From: Clostridia bacterium
Lineage (GTDB): Bacteria; Bacillota; Clostridia; Oscillospirales; Acutalibacteraceae
Length of the DNA stretch: 12,527 bases
Direction: 5' to 3'
Assembly (NCBI GenBank): GCA_900759575.1
Contig: CAAEVU010000018.1
Span: 1-12,527 of the forward strand
The first letter of the stretch is position 1. Every line of letters starts with the position of its first letter. Under the pieces are notes generated by a model that was not told where the DNA came from, did no database searches, and saw only the letters and a program-made list of their open reading frames with translations. A program made the position numbers and the translations under genes. Below are positions 5,631 through 12,527 of this stretch, piece by piece.

Positions 5631-7403
5631 ATGCCTAGAGGTCCCAGAGGTCCCATCGAAAAGCCCAAGGACCGGAAAAAGGTGCTTCTGCGGCTTTGGA
5701 CCTACATCTACGCCCACAAATGGATGGCTCTTGCCGCTGTCCTTCTCACCGTATCCAGCAACTTTCTGGCCTTGTTGGGCCCCATGCTTTCCGGTAAGGC
5801 CATTGACGCCATCGGTCTGGAGCCCGGCGGCACAGACTTCCCACAGGTGTTTTTCTACTGCGTGCTGATGGTCATTTTCTACGCGGTGTCCTCCCTTCTA
5901 TCCTACATCCTGTCCATCCTCATGATCCAGCTCAGCCAGAAGATCGTGTTCCAGATGCGCCAGCAGGTGTTCGACCGCCTTACCGAATTGCCGGTGCGCT
6001 ACTTTGACAGCCATCAGACCGGCGACATTGTCAGCCGCATTTCCTACGACATCGACACGGTGAACGCTTCTTTGTCCAACGACCTTTTGCAGATCGCTGC
6101 CAGCGTCATCACCGTGCTGGGCTCCCTGATCATGATGATCGTCATTTCCCCAGTGCTGGTGTTGGTTTTCGCCATCACCATCCCCATGTCCATTGGGTTT
6201 ACCCGGTACATGACCAAGAAAGTCCGCCCCCTGTTCCACCAGCGTTCCGTAAAGCTGGGCGAGCTCAACGGCTTTGTGGAAGAAATTATCACCGGGCAAA
6301 AGACCACCAAGGCATATCACCAGGAGGAGACCATGGTCTCCCGGTTCGACAAGCGGAATGACGCCGCAGTGGACGCCTACTACAACGCCGATTACTACGG
6401 CGGCATGACCGGCCCCTCCGTGAACTTTATCAACAACCTGTCCCTGGCCTTTGTGAGCATCTTCGGGGCAATCCTGTTCCTGTGGGGCCATCTTTCCATC
6501 GGCAACCTGTCCTCCTTCGTGCTGTACTCCCGGAAATTTTCCGGCCCCATCAACGAAGTGGCAAACATCATCAGCGAATTGCAGTCTGCCTGCGCCGCTG
6601 CCGAGCGTGTTTTCCGTTTGATCGACGAAGAACCCGAACCCGCGGACGCTCCCGACGCGATCACTGTGGACAAAGTGGAAGGGGAAGTGGCCATGGATCA
6701 TGTGAAGTTCGGCTACGACCCGGGCAAGACCATCATCCACGACCTGAGCTTTTCCGCTCCTCCCGGCAGCCTGACCGCCATTGTAGGCCCCACCGGCGCG
6801 GGAAAGACCACCTTGATCAATCTGCTCATGCGCTTTTATGATCCGGATTCCGGCGCCATCACATTGGACGGCCAGAACATCCAGGGCATCACTCGGAAGA
6901 GCCTGCGGCTGTCCTACGCCATGGTGCTGCAGGACACTTGGCTGTTTACCGGCACCATTTTCGAGAATCTGGCTTACGGCAAAAAGGACGCCCGCCTGGA
7001 AGACGTACAGGCCGCGGCCAAAGCCGCCAGGATTCACCGGTACATCATGGGCCTGCCCAAAGGCTACGACACCATTCTGGACGAAAACGGCATGAACATT
7101 TCCCAGGGCCAGAAACAGCTTTTGACCATTGCCAGAGCTATGCTGCTGGACGCCAAAATGCTGATTCTGGACGAAGCCACTTCCAACGTGGACACCCGGA
7201 CGGAGATCCAGATCCAGGCGGCCATGCGGGAACTGATGAAAGACAAGACCTGCTTTGTCATCGCCCACCGGCTTTCCACCATTCAAAACGCCGACCGCAT
7301 TTTGGTGGTGCGGGATGGGGATATTGTGGAGCAGGGCACACACGACAGCTTGATGGCAAAACAAGGGTTTTACGCCTCGCTGTACAATTCTCAATTCCAA
7401 TAA
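5631..7403 (+). CDS. Heterodimeric ABC exporter, consensus-site subunit
   Basis: A 590-residue half-transporter with an N-terminal RGPRGPIEKPKDRKK-type leader common in this family, six membrane segments in residues ~38-325 and a nucleotide-binding domain. Walker A GPTGAGKT (386-393, Lys392), Walker B MLILDE with catalytic Glu515 and H-loop His546 are intact, but the signature reads ISQGQ (490-494) instead of LSGGQ. This complements the upstream subunit: its Walker motifs face that subunit's good LSGGQ (hydrolytic site), while its ISQGQ faces the Asp491 site (degenerate). Together they should form one multidrug-type exporter. The ATG at 5631 directly follows the upstream TAA, with AAGGAGGT (5616-5623) seven bases before it inside the upstream gene, so translation is probably coupled. 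The substrate is unknown. A strong terminator follows at 7441-7487. Confidence 0.95.
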   Translation: MPRGPRGPIEKPKDRKKVLLRLWTYIYAHKWMALAAVLLTVSSNFLALLGPMLSGKAIDAIGLEPGGTDFPQVFFYCVLMVIFYAVSSLLSYILSILMIQLSQKIVFQMRQQVFDRLTELPVRYFDSHQTGDIVSRISYDIDTVNASLSNDLLQIAASVITVLGSLIMMIVISPVLVLVFAITIPMSIGFTRYMTKKVRPLFHQRSVKLGELNGFVEEIITGQKTTKAYHQEETMVSRFDKRNDAAVDAYYNADYYGGMTGPSVNFINNLSLAFVSIFGAILFLWGHLSIGNLSSFVLYSRKFSGPINEVANIISELQSACAAAERVFRLIDEEPEPADAPDAITVDKVEGEVAMDHVKFGYDPGKTIIHDLSFSAPPGSLTAIVGPTGAGKTTLINLLMRFYDPDSGAITLDGQNIQGITRKSLRLSYAMVLQDTWLFTGTIFENLAYGKKDARLEDVQAAAKAARIHRYIMGLPKGYDTILDENGMNISQGQKQLLTIARAMLLDAKMLILDEATSNVDTRTEIQIQAAMRELMKDKTCFVIAHRLSTIQNADRILVVRDGDIVEQGTHDSLMAKQGFYASLYNSQFQ

Positions 7404-7432
7404 AACCAATGGGGATGTCTTTTCCCCTTTCA

Positions 7433-7461
7433 TTGACAAAATCCGGCCGCTGTGGGAAAAT
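7433..7461 (+). promoter_or_regulatory. Candidate promoter of the HAD gene, overlapping a terminator
   Basis: Perfect TTGACA (7433-7438) with GAAAAT (7456-7461) 17 bases on; the -10 lies in the loop side of the terminator hairpin. Start would fall near 7468, inside the 3' arm, so its own transcript could not form the hairpin. Only 32 bases separate the terminator T-run from the HAD start, too few for a separate promoter. AATAAT (7459-7464) is an alternative -10 with a long spacer. Confidence 0.4.
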
Positions 7462-7487
7462 AATCCCAGCGGCCGGATGGCTTTTTT
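7441..7487 (+). terminator. Intrinsic terminator of the heterodimeric ABC operon
   Basis: ATCCGGCCGCTG (7441-7452) pairs perfectly with CAGCGGCCGGAT (7467-7478); inside, GGGA and TCCC extend the stem with a two-base bulge around an A-rich loop. After GGC comes T6 (7482-7487). It lies 37 bases after the stop codon. Confidence 0.88.
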
Positions 7488-7519
7488 CCGGCACATCCAT
7501 TTGGAAAGGGGCAACTGCT

Positions 7520-8236
7520 GTGAAAAAATTATCCAAACCCGTAAAAGGCATTTTCTTCGACCTGGGCTGGACCCTGGTCTATCCCCCCAGCGGAGACTGG
7601 GAATTCACCCAATTTGCCAAAGAACTGTTTCACTGGGACGTCTATTCCTCCCTGCCCCAAGAACGACTGAAAGCTGCCAGAAACACCGCCAACGACTACT
7701 TCATCTCCCGGCACAAGCTTTCCACCCTTGAGGAAGAATACGACCAATTCTCTCATTACTACACCATCTTCGCGGAAAATCTGCCGGAACTGGGCGTCAC
7801 ACCGGAAGATATTCAGGCCATCACCAAAGAGAAGGTTTATCAGTCGGGAAACACCTACCGGCTGTTTGACGATACCATCCAGACACTGGAAGCATTGAAG
7901 GGCAACTACAAACTGGGCATCATCTCCGACACTTGGCCTTCCATTGTACCGGTCATGGACGACCTGGGGCTGCCCCCCTATTTTGACACCATCACCTACA
8001 GCTTCCAGGTGGGCTGCTTCAAACCCGACCCCCGGATGTTCCAAGACGCCCTTTCCAAAATGGGCCTGCCTCCGGAAGAGTGCGTTTTCATTGACGACAC
8101 CTTGAAAAATCTCCGGGGCGCCCAGGCAGCCGGCATTCAGCCGGTGCTCATCACCGCCAAGCCCGACGCGGAAGAGTGTCCGGAAGACATGGCCTCTATC
8201 AGCAAGATCTCCGAACTTTTGGAACTGCTGAAATAA
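7520..8236 (+). CDS. HAD-superfamily hydrolase with non-canonical motif I
   Basis: A 238-residue cytoplasmic HAD protein with a helical cap (residues ~25-110) between motif I and the core. Motif I is FFDLGWTL: nucleophile Asp14 is present, but the usual second Asp two residues on (acid/base) is Gly16. Motif II is IISDTW, motif III Lys168 in GCFKPDPRMF, motif IV FIDDTLKN with Asp192/Asp193. Loss of the second Asp is known in HAD branches such as haloacid dehalogenases and phosphonatases and occurs in uncharacterised Bacillota members, so simple phosphatase activity should not be assumed. The substrate is unknown. GTG 7520 is chosen because AAAGGGG (7505-7511) lies eight bases upstream and the HAD core begins at once; the frame stays open further upstream only through the preceding ABC gene. 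The cysteine desulfidase-like gene follows 55 bases on with no terminator between, suggesting co-transcription. Confidence 0.88.
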   Translation: MKKLSKPVKGIFFDLGWTLVYPPSGDWEFTQFAKELFHWDVYSSLPQERLKAARNTANDYFISRHKLSTLEEEYDQFSHYYTIFAENLPELGVTPEDIQAITKEKVYQSGNTYRLFDDTIQTLEALKGNYKLGIISDTWPSIVPVMDDLGLPPYFDTITYSFQVGCFKPDPRMFQDALSKMGLPPEECVFIDDTLKNLRGAQAAGIQPVLITAKPDAEECPEDMASISKISELLELLK

Positions 8237-8291
8237 GAGCCGGGAGAAATTTTAGGGACAAACGCAGGGAATATAGAAGGAGGGAACTTCC

Positions 8292-9584
8292 ATGGACCAG
8301 AAAACATATCAGGATTACGTGAACATTTTAAAGGAAGAGCTGGTGCCCGCCATGGGCTGCACAGAGCCCATCGCCATTGCCTACGCTGCCGCCGTTGCCA
8401 GAAAGACTCTGGGTCAAGTGGCACAGCGCATGGAAGTGGAGGCCAGCGGAAACATTATCAAAAACGTGAAAAGCGTTTTTGTGCCCGGCACCGGCGGGCT
8501 GAGGGGCATCCCCGCAGCCGCGGCGGCAGGCATGGCCGCTGGGGACCCGGATTTGGAATTGGAGGTCCTTTCCCGTGTGGGGGAACCGGAAAAGAAAGCC
8601 ATCCAGGATTATTTGGAGGCCACTCCCATTGCGGTAAAGCTGGCCGATTCCCCCTTTATATTTGACATCACCATCCGGGCTTGGGCAGGGGAGGACTCCG
8701 CCCTGGTGCGGATCGTCAACTACCACACCAACATTGTGCGCATTGAGAAAAACGGGGAAACCCTGCGGGAAGTGGAAGCCCAAGCTGCTCAGGAAGAGGG
8801 GCTGACGGACAAATCCGTGCTTTCCGTGGAAGGAATTCTGGAATTTGCCCGGGAAGCTCAGTTGGCCGACGTGGAAGAAACCATCGGCCGGCAGATCCGC
8901 TACAACACCGCCATTGCCCAAGAAGGGCTCCGGGGGGATTACGGCGCCAACATTGGCCGGGTGCTGCTTTCCACCTACGGGGACGATGTGAAGATCCGGG
9001 CCAGGGCCATGGCTGCCGCCGGTTCCGACGCCCGGATGAACGGCTGCGGCCTGCCGGTGGTGATCGTCTCCGGCAGCGGAAACCAGGGTCTTACCGCTTC
9101 CCTGCCTGTGATCGAATACGCCAAAGAGCTGGGCGGGGACCAGGAGACCCTCTACCGGGCCCTGCTGGTCAGCGATTTGATCACCATCCATCTGAAATCG
9201 GAGATCGGACGGCTTTCCGCCTACTGCGGGGCTGTCAGCGCGGGCTGCGGCAGCGGCGCCGGAGTGGCGTATCTGTACGGCCGTGACAAGAGCCCCAAGG
9301 AACTTCTTCGGGACGTTTCCCACACCATTGTCAACGCTCTGGCAGTGACCTCCGGCATTGTGTGCGACGGCGCCAAGGCCTCCTGCGCGGCCAAGATCTC
9401 TTCCGCCGTGGATGCCGGCTTGCTGGGCTTTTACATGTATCAAAACGGCCAGCAGTTCCGGGGCGGCGACGGCATTGTCTCCAAGGGCGTGGAGGAAACC
9501 ATCCGGAACATTGGCCTGTTGGCCACCGAAGGCATGCGGGAAACCGATCGGGAGATTCTGGACATCATGACCACCCGCTGCTAA
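8292..9584 (+). CDS. cyuA: L-cysteine desulfidase / UPF0597 (serine dehydratase alpha-like) protein
   Basis: A 430-residue cytoplasmic protein of the UPF0597 family, related to the alpha part of iron-sulfur L-serine dehydratases. Characterised members break L-cysteine to pyruvate, ammonia and sulfide using an oxygen-sensitive Fe-S cluster; E. coli CyuA (YhaM) is of this family. Hallmarks are PAMGCTEPIAIAYAAA with Cys23 near the start, NGCGLPVVIVSGSGNQG in the middle, the YCGAVSAGCGSGAG stretch (Cys312, Cys319) and VCDGAKASCAAK (Cys358, Cys365). Cys23, one of the 312/319 pair, Cys358 and Cys365 are the likely cluster ligands. Length is normal for the family and appears complete. ATG 8292 has AAGGAGGG seven bases upstream. 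It follows the HAD gene by 55 bases, probably as one transcript. Another alpha-elimination or dehydratase substrate is possible. No transporter or regulator of the cyu type is adjacent. Confidence 0.88.
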   Translation: MDQKTYQDYVNILKEELVPAMGCTEPIAIAYAAAVARKTLGQVAQRMEVEASGNIIKNVKSVFVPGTGGLRGIPAAAAAGMAAGDPDLELEVLSRVGEPEKKAIQDYLEATPIAVKLADSPFIFDITIRAWAGEDSALVRIVNYHTNIVRIEKNGETLREVEAQAAQEEGLTDKSVLSVEGILEFAREAQLADVEETIGRQIRYNTAIAQEGLRGDYGANIGRVLLSTYGDDVKIRARAMAAAGSDARMNGCGLPVVIVSGSGNQGLTASLPVIEYAKELGGDQETLYRALLVSDLITIHLKSEIGRLSAYCGAVSAGCGSGAGVAYLYGRDKSPKELLRDVSHTIVNALAVTSGIVCDGAKASCAAKISSAVDAGLLGFYMYQNGQQFRGGDGIVSKGVEETIRNIGLLATEGMRETDREILDIMTTRC

Positions 9585-9685
9585 AGTTTTCAGTCAAAAA
9601 TTTTTCCTTTCCTCACCTTCTCATCACAAAAGGCGTCTATTATATGTACTATGTAGAGAGGGAGGCTTGCAGCCGCCCCCGATTG

Positions 9686-9721
9686 GCGAATTTTGACGAA
9701 GCTTGTAGAATTCGCTCTACT
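9686..9721 (+). promoter_or_regulatory. Candidate promoter within an inverted repeat
   Basis: TTGACG (9693-9698) and TCTACT (9716-9721, four of six matches) lie 17 bases apart, giving a start just before the ribosome binding site at 9733. The -35 is enclosed by a perfect inverted repeat, GCGAATT (9686-9692) and AATTCGC (9709-9715), 16 bases apart, which could be an operator. The AT-rich stretch 9625-9652 just upstream contains further -10-like boxes (TATTAT, TACTAT) without good -35 partners. No terminator was found after the preceding gene, so read-through is also possible. Confidence 0.35.
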
Positions 9722-9749
9722 GATTCATCGCCAGGAAGGGGGACTTTCT

Positions 9750-10544
9750 ATGTTCCAGCTTTTCCACCCCAAAAAATCCGTGAAACCTAGGCCAAAAAAA
9801 CAGCTTCCCTGGAAGGCAAAATACGCCTTGCCTCTGTTGCTGGGATGCGGCGTTCTCCTCACACTGACGCTCACCATCCATCTGGCCACCGCCAAAAAGG
9901 TTGCCCCGGAGAAAGACACTTCTTCCCTGGCTGCGTCATCCGCCTCCACCCAGGCTGAGGACAGTCAGGCAGACCAGCCCGCAACGGCGGCCTATACGCA
10001 GGATGCCGCCCCGGAGGGGGACGGACTTTCCATGGAAGGGAATCAAACTCGCACCCAAGAGGACGTGACCGCCGCTTTAAACAACCTGCGGGAAACCTTT
10101 CCAGAGGGAGCCTATTGGAACCACATGGGTGTGGAGGACTGGGATGAATTTACCGTGACGGACACACCCTGCCAACACGACATCTACTGGGACACCTATT
10201 GCAACACCTATTCCGGTGGGATTCAAGACCTGTTCCCCCAATTCCAGCCCATGGAACAATGCCTGGGCTTTGCGGCATTGATCAGCGACCTGGTGTTTGG
10301 GGTGGACGCGCCGGTGGATGTTTTCACCGATTACACGGCCCTGCGGCCAGGGGATCACATCCGGCTGCAAGAGACGGAACACTCTATGATAGTACTGACG
10401 GTGGAAGACGAGGGAATCACCGTGGTGGAATGCAACAGCGATTATGAACACTGCCGTATTTCCTGGGACCGTTTCCTCAGTTGGGATGAATTGGCCGCCT
10501 ACAGTTACGAAATGGAGTGTATCACCCGCTACGGGACAGAATGA
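9750..10544 (+). CDS. Membrane-anchored CHAP/papain-like cysteine hydrolase (predicted)
   Basis: A 264-residue protein: basic cytoplasmic N-terminus (1-24), one membrane segment (~25-47, no lipobox), a Ser/Ala/Asp/Glu/Gln-rich low-complexity linker (~50-110), then a compact domain (~115-260). The domain shows MEQCLGFAAL (Cys171), LRPGDHIRL, TEHSMIVL (His211) and VVECNSDYEHC (Glu227, Asn229). A Cys-Gly-Phe helix start followed about 40 residues later by HS-hydrophobic and then a polar third residue is the layout of papain-fold CHAP/NlpC-like peptidoglycan hydrolases, and many uncharacterised secreted Bacillota proteins share this pattern. The active site would lie outside the membrane. I infer cell-wall peptide cleavage; no substrate is shown. 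ATG 9750 has AGGAAGGGGG seven bases upstream. The next gene has the same anchor-linker-enzyme design and lies 112 bases on. Confidence 0.7.
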   Translation: MFQLFHPKKSVKPRPKKQLPWKAKYALPLLLGCGVLLTLTLTIHLATAKKVAPEKDTSSLAASSASTQAEDSQADQPATAAYTQDAAPEGDGLSMEGNQTRTQEDVTAALNNLRETFPEGAYWNHMGVEDWDEFTVTDTPCQHDIYWDTYCNTYSGGIQDLFPQFQPMEQCLGFAALISDLVFGVDAPVDVFTDYTALRPGDHIRLQETEHSMIVLTVEDEGITVVECNSDYEHCRISWDRFLSWDELAAYSYEMECITRYGTE

Positions 10545-10554
10545 CACCGGCTTT

Positions 10555-10583
10555 CCGGAGGGAAGCTTCCCATTTCCGGTTTT
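10555..10583 (+). terminator. Weak terminator-like hairpin after the CHAP-like gene
   Basis: CCGGAGGGAA (10555-10564) and TTCCC...TCCGG (10567-10571, 10575-10579) can pair with a three-base bulge, followed by only TTTT. The apex is the palindrome GGGAAGCTTCCC with a two-base centre, which is strained. It may attenuate rather than stop transcription into the VanY-like gene. Confidence 0.3.
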
Positions 10584-10656
10584 ATGTTTCCCAATTTGTA
10601 AGAAATTCCCCTTCTCCCGCCATCTAATCAGCAGGATTTGAAAGGAGGAATTGCCC

Positions 10657-11484
10657 ATGGAACCTCACCGCACTGGCGGGCGCTCCCGCCATGCCGCACA
10701 CCAAAAGAACCGTTCCCCGGGGTATCTTTTTGGGGGACTGATCGGCGCTGTCTGCTTGCTGGCGCTGATTTTCTTATGTTCCAAGCTGGGGTGGACCTCC
10801 GCTGGGGCCGAGGAACAAAAGGACCCTGAAGGAACCACCCCTTCTCTTTCCATTTCGGTCCAGGGCGGGGACGGAAGCTCTTCCCAGGAAACATCCCCAG
10901 ACCAGGCCGCTCCTTGGAATCTTCGCCTGGTAAACCCGGACCACCCTCTGCCGGAGGGTTTCTCCGTGGAGGTGACGAATGTTTGGGACTGCCAATTTGA
11001 CAGCCGGGCGGCGGACGCTCTTTCCCAAATGCTGGACGACATGACAGCCCAGGGGCTTTCCCCGCTGGTATGCTCTTCCTTCCGCACTTGGGATGACCAG
11101 AACACCTTACACCGGGAAGAAGTGGAGGGCTACCTGGAAAAAGGATATTCCCAAGAGGAGGCGGAGAAAGAAGCTTCCCGCTGGGTGGTGCCCGCGGGCA
11201 CCAGCGAACACCAGTCGGGCCTTGCGGCGGACATTGTGTCTTCTTCACACCAGCTTCTGGACCAGGAACAGGAAAACACCCCGGAACAGAAATGGCTCAT
11301 GGAACACGGCTGGGAATACGGGTTTATACTCCGGTATCCCCAGGACAAAGCGTCTCTCACCGGCGTGGGGTACGAGCCCTGGCATTACCGCTATGTGGGC
11401 AAAGAAGCTGCCCAGGAAATCACCCAACAGGGGCTATGCCTGGAAGAATACTGGGCTGCCCATTATTCCCGGAACGGGGACTGA
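10657..11484 (+). CDS. VanY-type D-alanyl-D-alanine carboxypeptidase, membrane-anchored
   Basis: A 275-residue M15B-family zinc peptidase. A basic N-terminus (1-21) is followed by one membrane segment (~22-42), a Ser/Glu/Asp-rich linker (~45-88) and the catalytic domain (~89-265). Zinc ligands are readable as SEHQSGLAADI with His185 and Asp192 (HxxxxxxD) and EPWHYRYVG with catalytic Glu240 and His243; CSSFRTWDDQ is the usual substrate-binding Arg region. Such enzymes trim the terminal D-Ala from peptidoglycan stem peptides outside the membrane. There is no vanHAX-like or two-component gene nearby, so this is best read as a housekeeping wall enzyme and not a resistance determinant. ATG 10657 has AAAGGAGG (10641-10648) eight bases upstream; the TTG at 10651 is too close to it. 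It ends at a strong terminator shared with the convergent LCP gene. Confidence 0.93.
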   Translation: MEPHRTGGRSRHAAHQKNRSPGYLFGGLIGAVCLLALIFLCSKLGWTSAGAEEQKDPEGTTPSLSISVQGGDGSSSQETSPDQAAPWNLRLVNPDHPLPEGFSVEVTNVWDCQFDSRAADALSQMLDDMTAQGLSPLVCSSFRTWDDQNTLHREEVEGYLEKGYSQEEAEKEASRWVVPAGTSEHQSGLAADIVSSSHQLLDQEQENTPEQKWLMEHGWEYGFILRYPQDKASLTGVGYEPWHYRYVGKEAAQEITQQGLCLEEYWAAHYSRNGD

Positions 11485-11494
11485 ACAAAGGGAC

Positions 11495-11532
11495 AAAAAG
11501 GAGCTGTGGCTTGTGCCACAGCTCCTTTTTTT
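11495..11532. terminator. Bidirectional terminator between VanY-like and LCP genes
   Basis: A perfect 16-pair stem (11495-11510 with 11515-11530) around a TTGT loop, A5 on the left and T7 on the right. It serves the plus-strand VanY-like gene (10 bases after its stop) and, read in reverse, the minus-strand LCP gene ending at 11567. Confidence 0.92.
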
Positions 11533-11566
11533 GCTTTGGGGACAGCAATGCCTGCCCGGCAGATGC

Positions 11567-12527
11567 TTACTCCCCGCCCTTTAAAACGGCGTTTATTTTT
11601 TCCCCGGCCTGGGCCACGCTGTCCTCATCGGGAAGGATCACATACAGCTCCGCTCCGGGCATGGAATAGGTTTCCCGGTATGCGCTCTGACCGCTGGTGG
11701 TATAGGTGGTGATATTCCAATTTCCCGAAAGTGCAGGGGCCAAGGTCATGATCTGCGCCCGGGGAAGATTGGTCTCAAAGTTCCCCTCCACCGCGTCCAA
11801 CACCTGGGACAGATTTTCCAGCAGCGCGGGAGAGGCGGCTTTTTCCACCACCGCCCGGATGACTTCCATCTGGTTTTTGGCCCGCTGGTAATCCCCTTCC
11901 GGGAAGCTCATTCGCTCCCGGGCAAAGGCCAGGGCTTCGATGCCGGTAAGCTGGTTGTATCCTTCCTGATAGGTGCGGATATTCTCCACGGTAAACTCCC
12001 GGTCAGAATACACCGACACCCCTCCCAGGGCGTCGATCACCTGGACGAATCCGGTGAAATTCATGCGCAAATAGTAGCTGATCTCCACCCCGTACAGGGT
12101 TTCCAGCGCATCCACCGAGGCTTCCACCCCATAGATCCCCGCATGGGTCAATTTGTCCTTTGCCCCGCCTGTCTGGGAAAAGGTCACGTAGAAATCCCGG
12201 GGTGTGGCCACCAGAAGCAACTCCTTAGTGCGGGTATTCACCGCCGCCAGGATATTCACGTCGCTCCGGGACAGAGTGGACACGTCCCCAAATGTGTCGC
12301 TGCCGCTGAGATACAGCAGAAAACTTTCCGGTGTGCCTTCCGGCGCGGTGATCTCGTTGTCCGCTTCCTCTTCCGGCAGCGTTATAGAGCCCACTTTCCG
12401 CATGCCGTCGGTGGTCCATTCATATCCACGGGCATCCGCCAGGCTCTTTTGATAGGCCTCTTCCAACAGCACCGCCTGGCTTTCCCCTTTCCCCAGGGCG
12501 TCCGCCAAGGCAAACACGGTGGGAAAG
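11567..12527 (-). CDS. LytR-CpsA-Psr (LCP) family wall glycopolymer transferase, C-terminal part
   Basis: The last 320 codons of a minus-strand gene whose start lies beyond the right edge; the frame is open to base 12527. LCP enzymes move lipid-linked polymers such as teichoic acids or capsule onto peptidoglycan outside the membrane. The LCP domain shows FLLYLSGSDTFG, LSRSDVNILAAVN, ATPRDFYV, KLTHAGIYG, YYLRMNFTGFVQVIDALGGV and IEALAFARERMSF, including the conserved Arg and Asp residues that bind the pyrophosphate lipid. Ahead of it lies a segment (LADALGKGESQAVLLEEAYQ) seen in the subgroup of clostridial LCP proteins with a multi-segment membrane N-terminus, so roughly 150 residues are probably missing here. 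The GTG at 12517 is internal, without evidence of being a start. Which polymer it handles cannot be told. It shares its terminator with the convergent VanY-like gene. Confidence 0.93.
   Translation of the reverse strand, partial: FPTVFALADALGKGESQAVLLEEAYQKSLADARGYEWTTDGMRKVGSITLPEEEADNEITAPEGTPESFLLYLSGSDTFGDVSTLSRSDVNILAAVNTRTKELLLVATPRDFYVTFSQTGGAKDKLTHAGIYGVEASVDALETLYGVEISYYLRMNFTGFVQVIDALGGVSVYSDREFTVENIRTYQEGYNQLTGIEALAFARERMSFPEGDYQRAKNQMEVIRAVVEKAASPALLENLSQVLDAVEGNFETNLPRAQIMTLAPALSGNWNITTYTTSGQSAYRETYSMPGAELYVILPDEDSVAQAGEKINAVLKGGE

Noticed and set aside
1568..7403. A three-subunit ABC system
   Set aside because: The first ABC gene has fully canonical motifs and its own terminator and promoter, so it is a separate homodimeric transporter.
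5898..7514. 538-codon open frame on the minus strand opposite the second heterodimer subunit
   Set aside because: Its Gly/His/Val/Gln-rich translation shows no family features and it mirrors the codon structure of a clear ABC gene; typical antisense shadow in GC-rich coding DNA.
8328..9443. 371-codon minus-strand open frame opposite the cysteine desulfidase-like gene
   Set aside because: Same composition artefact; no ribosome binding site and the plus-strand gene is well supported.
10657..11484. Vancomycin-resistance gene cluster because of a VanY-like protein
   Set aside because: No ligase, dehydrogenase, VanX or VanRS genes nearby; stand-alone VanY-type carboxypeptidases are common housekeeping enzymes.

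Overview
The window looks like a chromosomal stretch from a moderately GC-rich Bacillota, probably a gut Clostridia of the Oscillospirales type. Reasons: strong AGGAGG-type ribosome binding sites, TTG and GTG starts beside ATG, intrinsic terminators with U-tracts, and gene families typical of that group (LytR-CpsA-Psr protein, VanY-like peptidase, tandem ABC exporters, a CyuA-type cysteine desulfidase). The taxon is inferred from content only.

Layout. (1) 1-1360: a divergent DNA-repair pair, an endonuclease-Q-like PHP protein leaving on the minus strand (cut by the left edge) and an O6-methylguanine methyltransferase (ogt) on the plus strand, with facing promoters in a 183-base gap. (2) 1386-3354: an independent unit with a promoter, a possible 19-codon leader peptide with alternative RNA pairings, and a single ABC exporter half-transporter whose motifs are all canonical. 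(3) 3360-7487: a two-gene operon for a heterodimeric ABC exporter. The first subunit has degenerate catalytic residues (Walker B Asp, Gln at the H-loop) and the second a degenerate signature (ISQGQ), so together they give one consensus and one degenerate ATP site. A TAGTTG-N6-CAACTA operator-like dyad covers the promoter region, but no regulator gene is beside it. (4) 7433-9584: a HAD-family hydrolase with an altered motif I and an L-cysteine desulfidase-like iron-sulfur enzyme, probably co-transcribed. (5) 9686-11532: two membrane-anchored extracytoplasmic hydrolases, a CHAP/papain-like cysteine hydrolase candidate and a VanY-type D,D-carboxypeptidase. (6) 11567-12527: a convergent LytR-CpsA-Psr wall-polymer transferase cut by the right edge, sharing a bidirectional terminator with the VanY gene.

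The most unusual item is at 5231-5564. A GC-rich block of perfect short palindromes and ~101-base imperfect repeats lies in frame inside the 3' end of the first heterodimer subunit gene and adds about 130 residues to its C-terminus. The repeat copies are read in different frames, so conservation is at the DNA or RNA level. This resembles the logic of palindromic elements that insert into genes without breaking them (as in Rickettsia), but I cannot name the family. Other points worth checking are the leader/anti-Shine-Dalgarno arrangement before the first ABC gene, the operator without its regulator, and a promoter candidate embedded in the terminator at 7433-7487.
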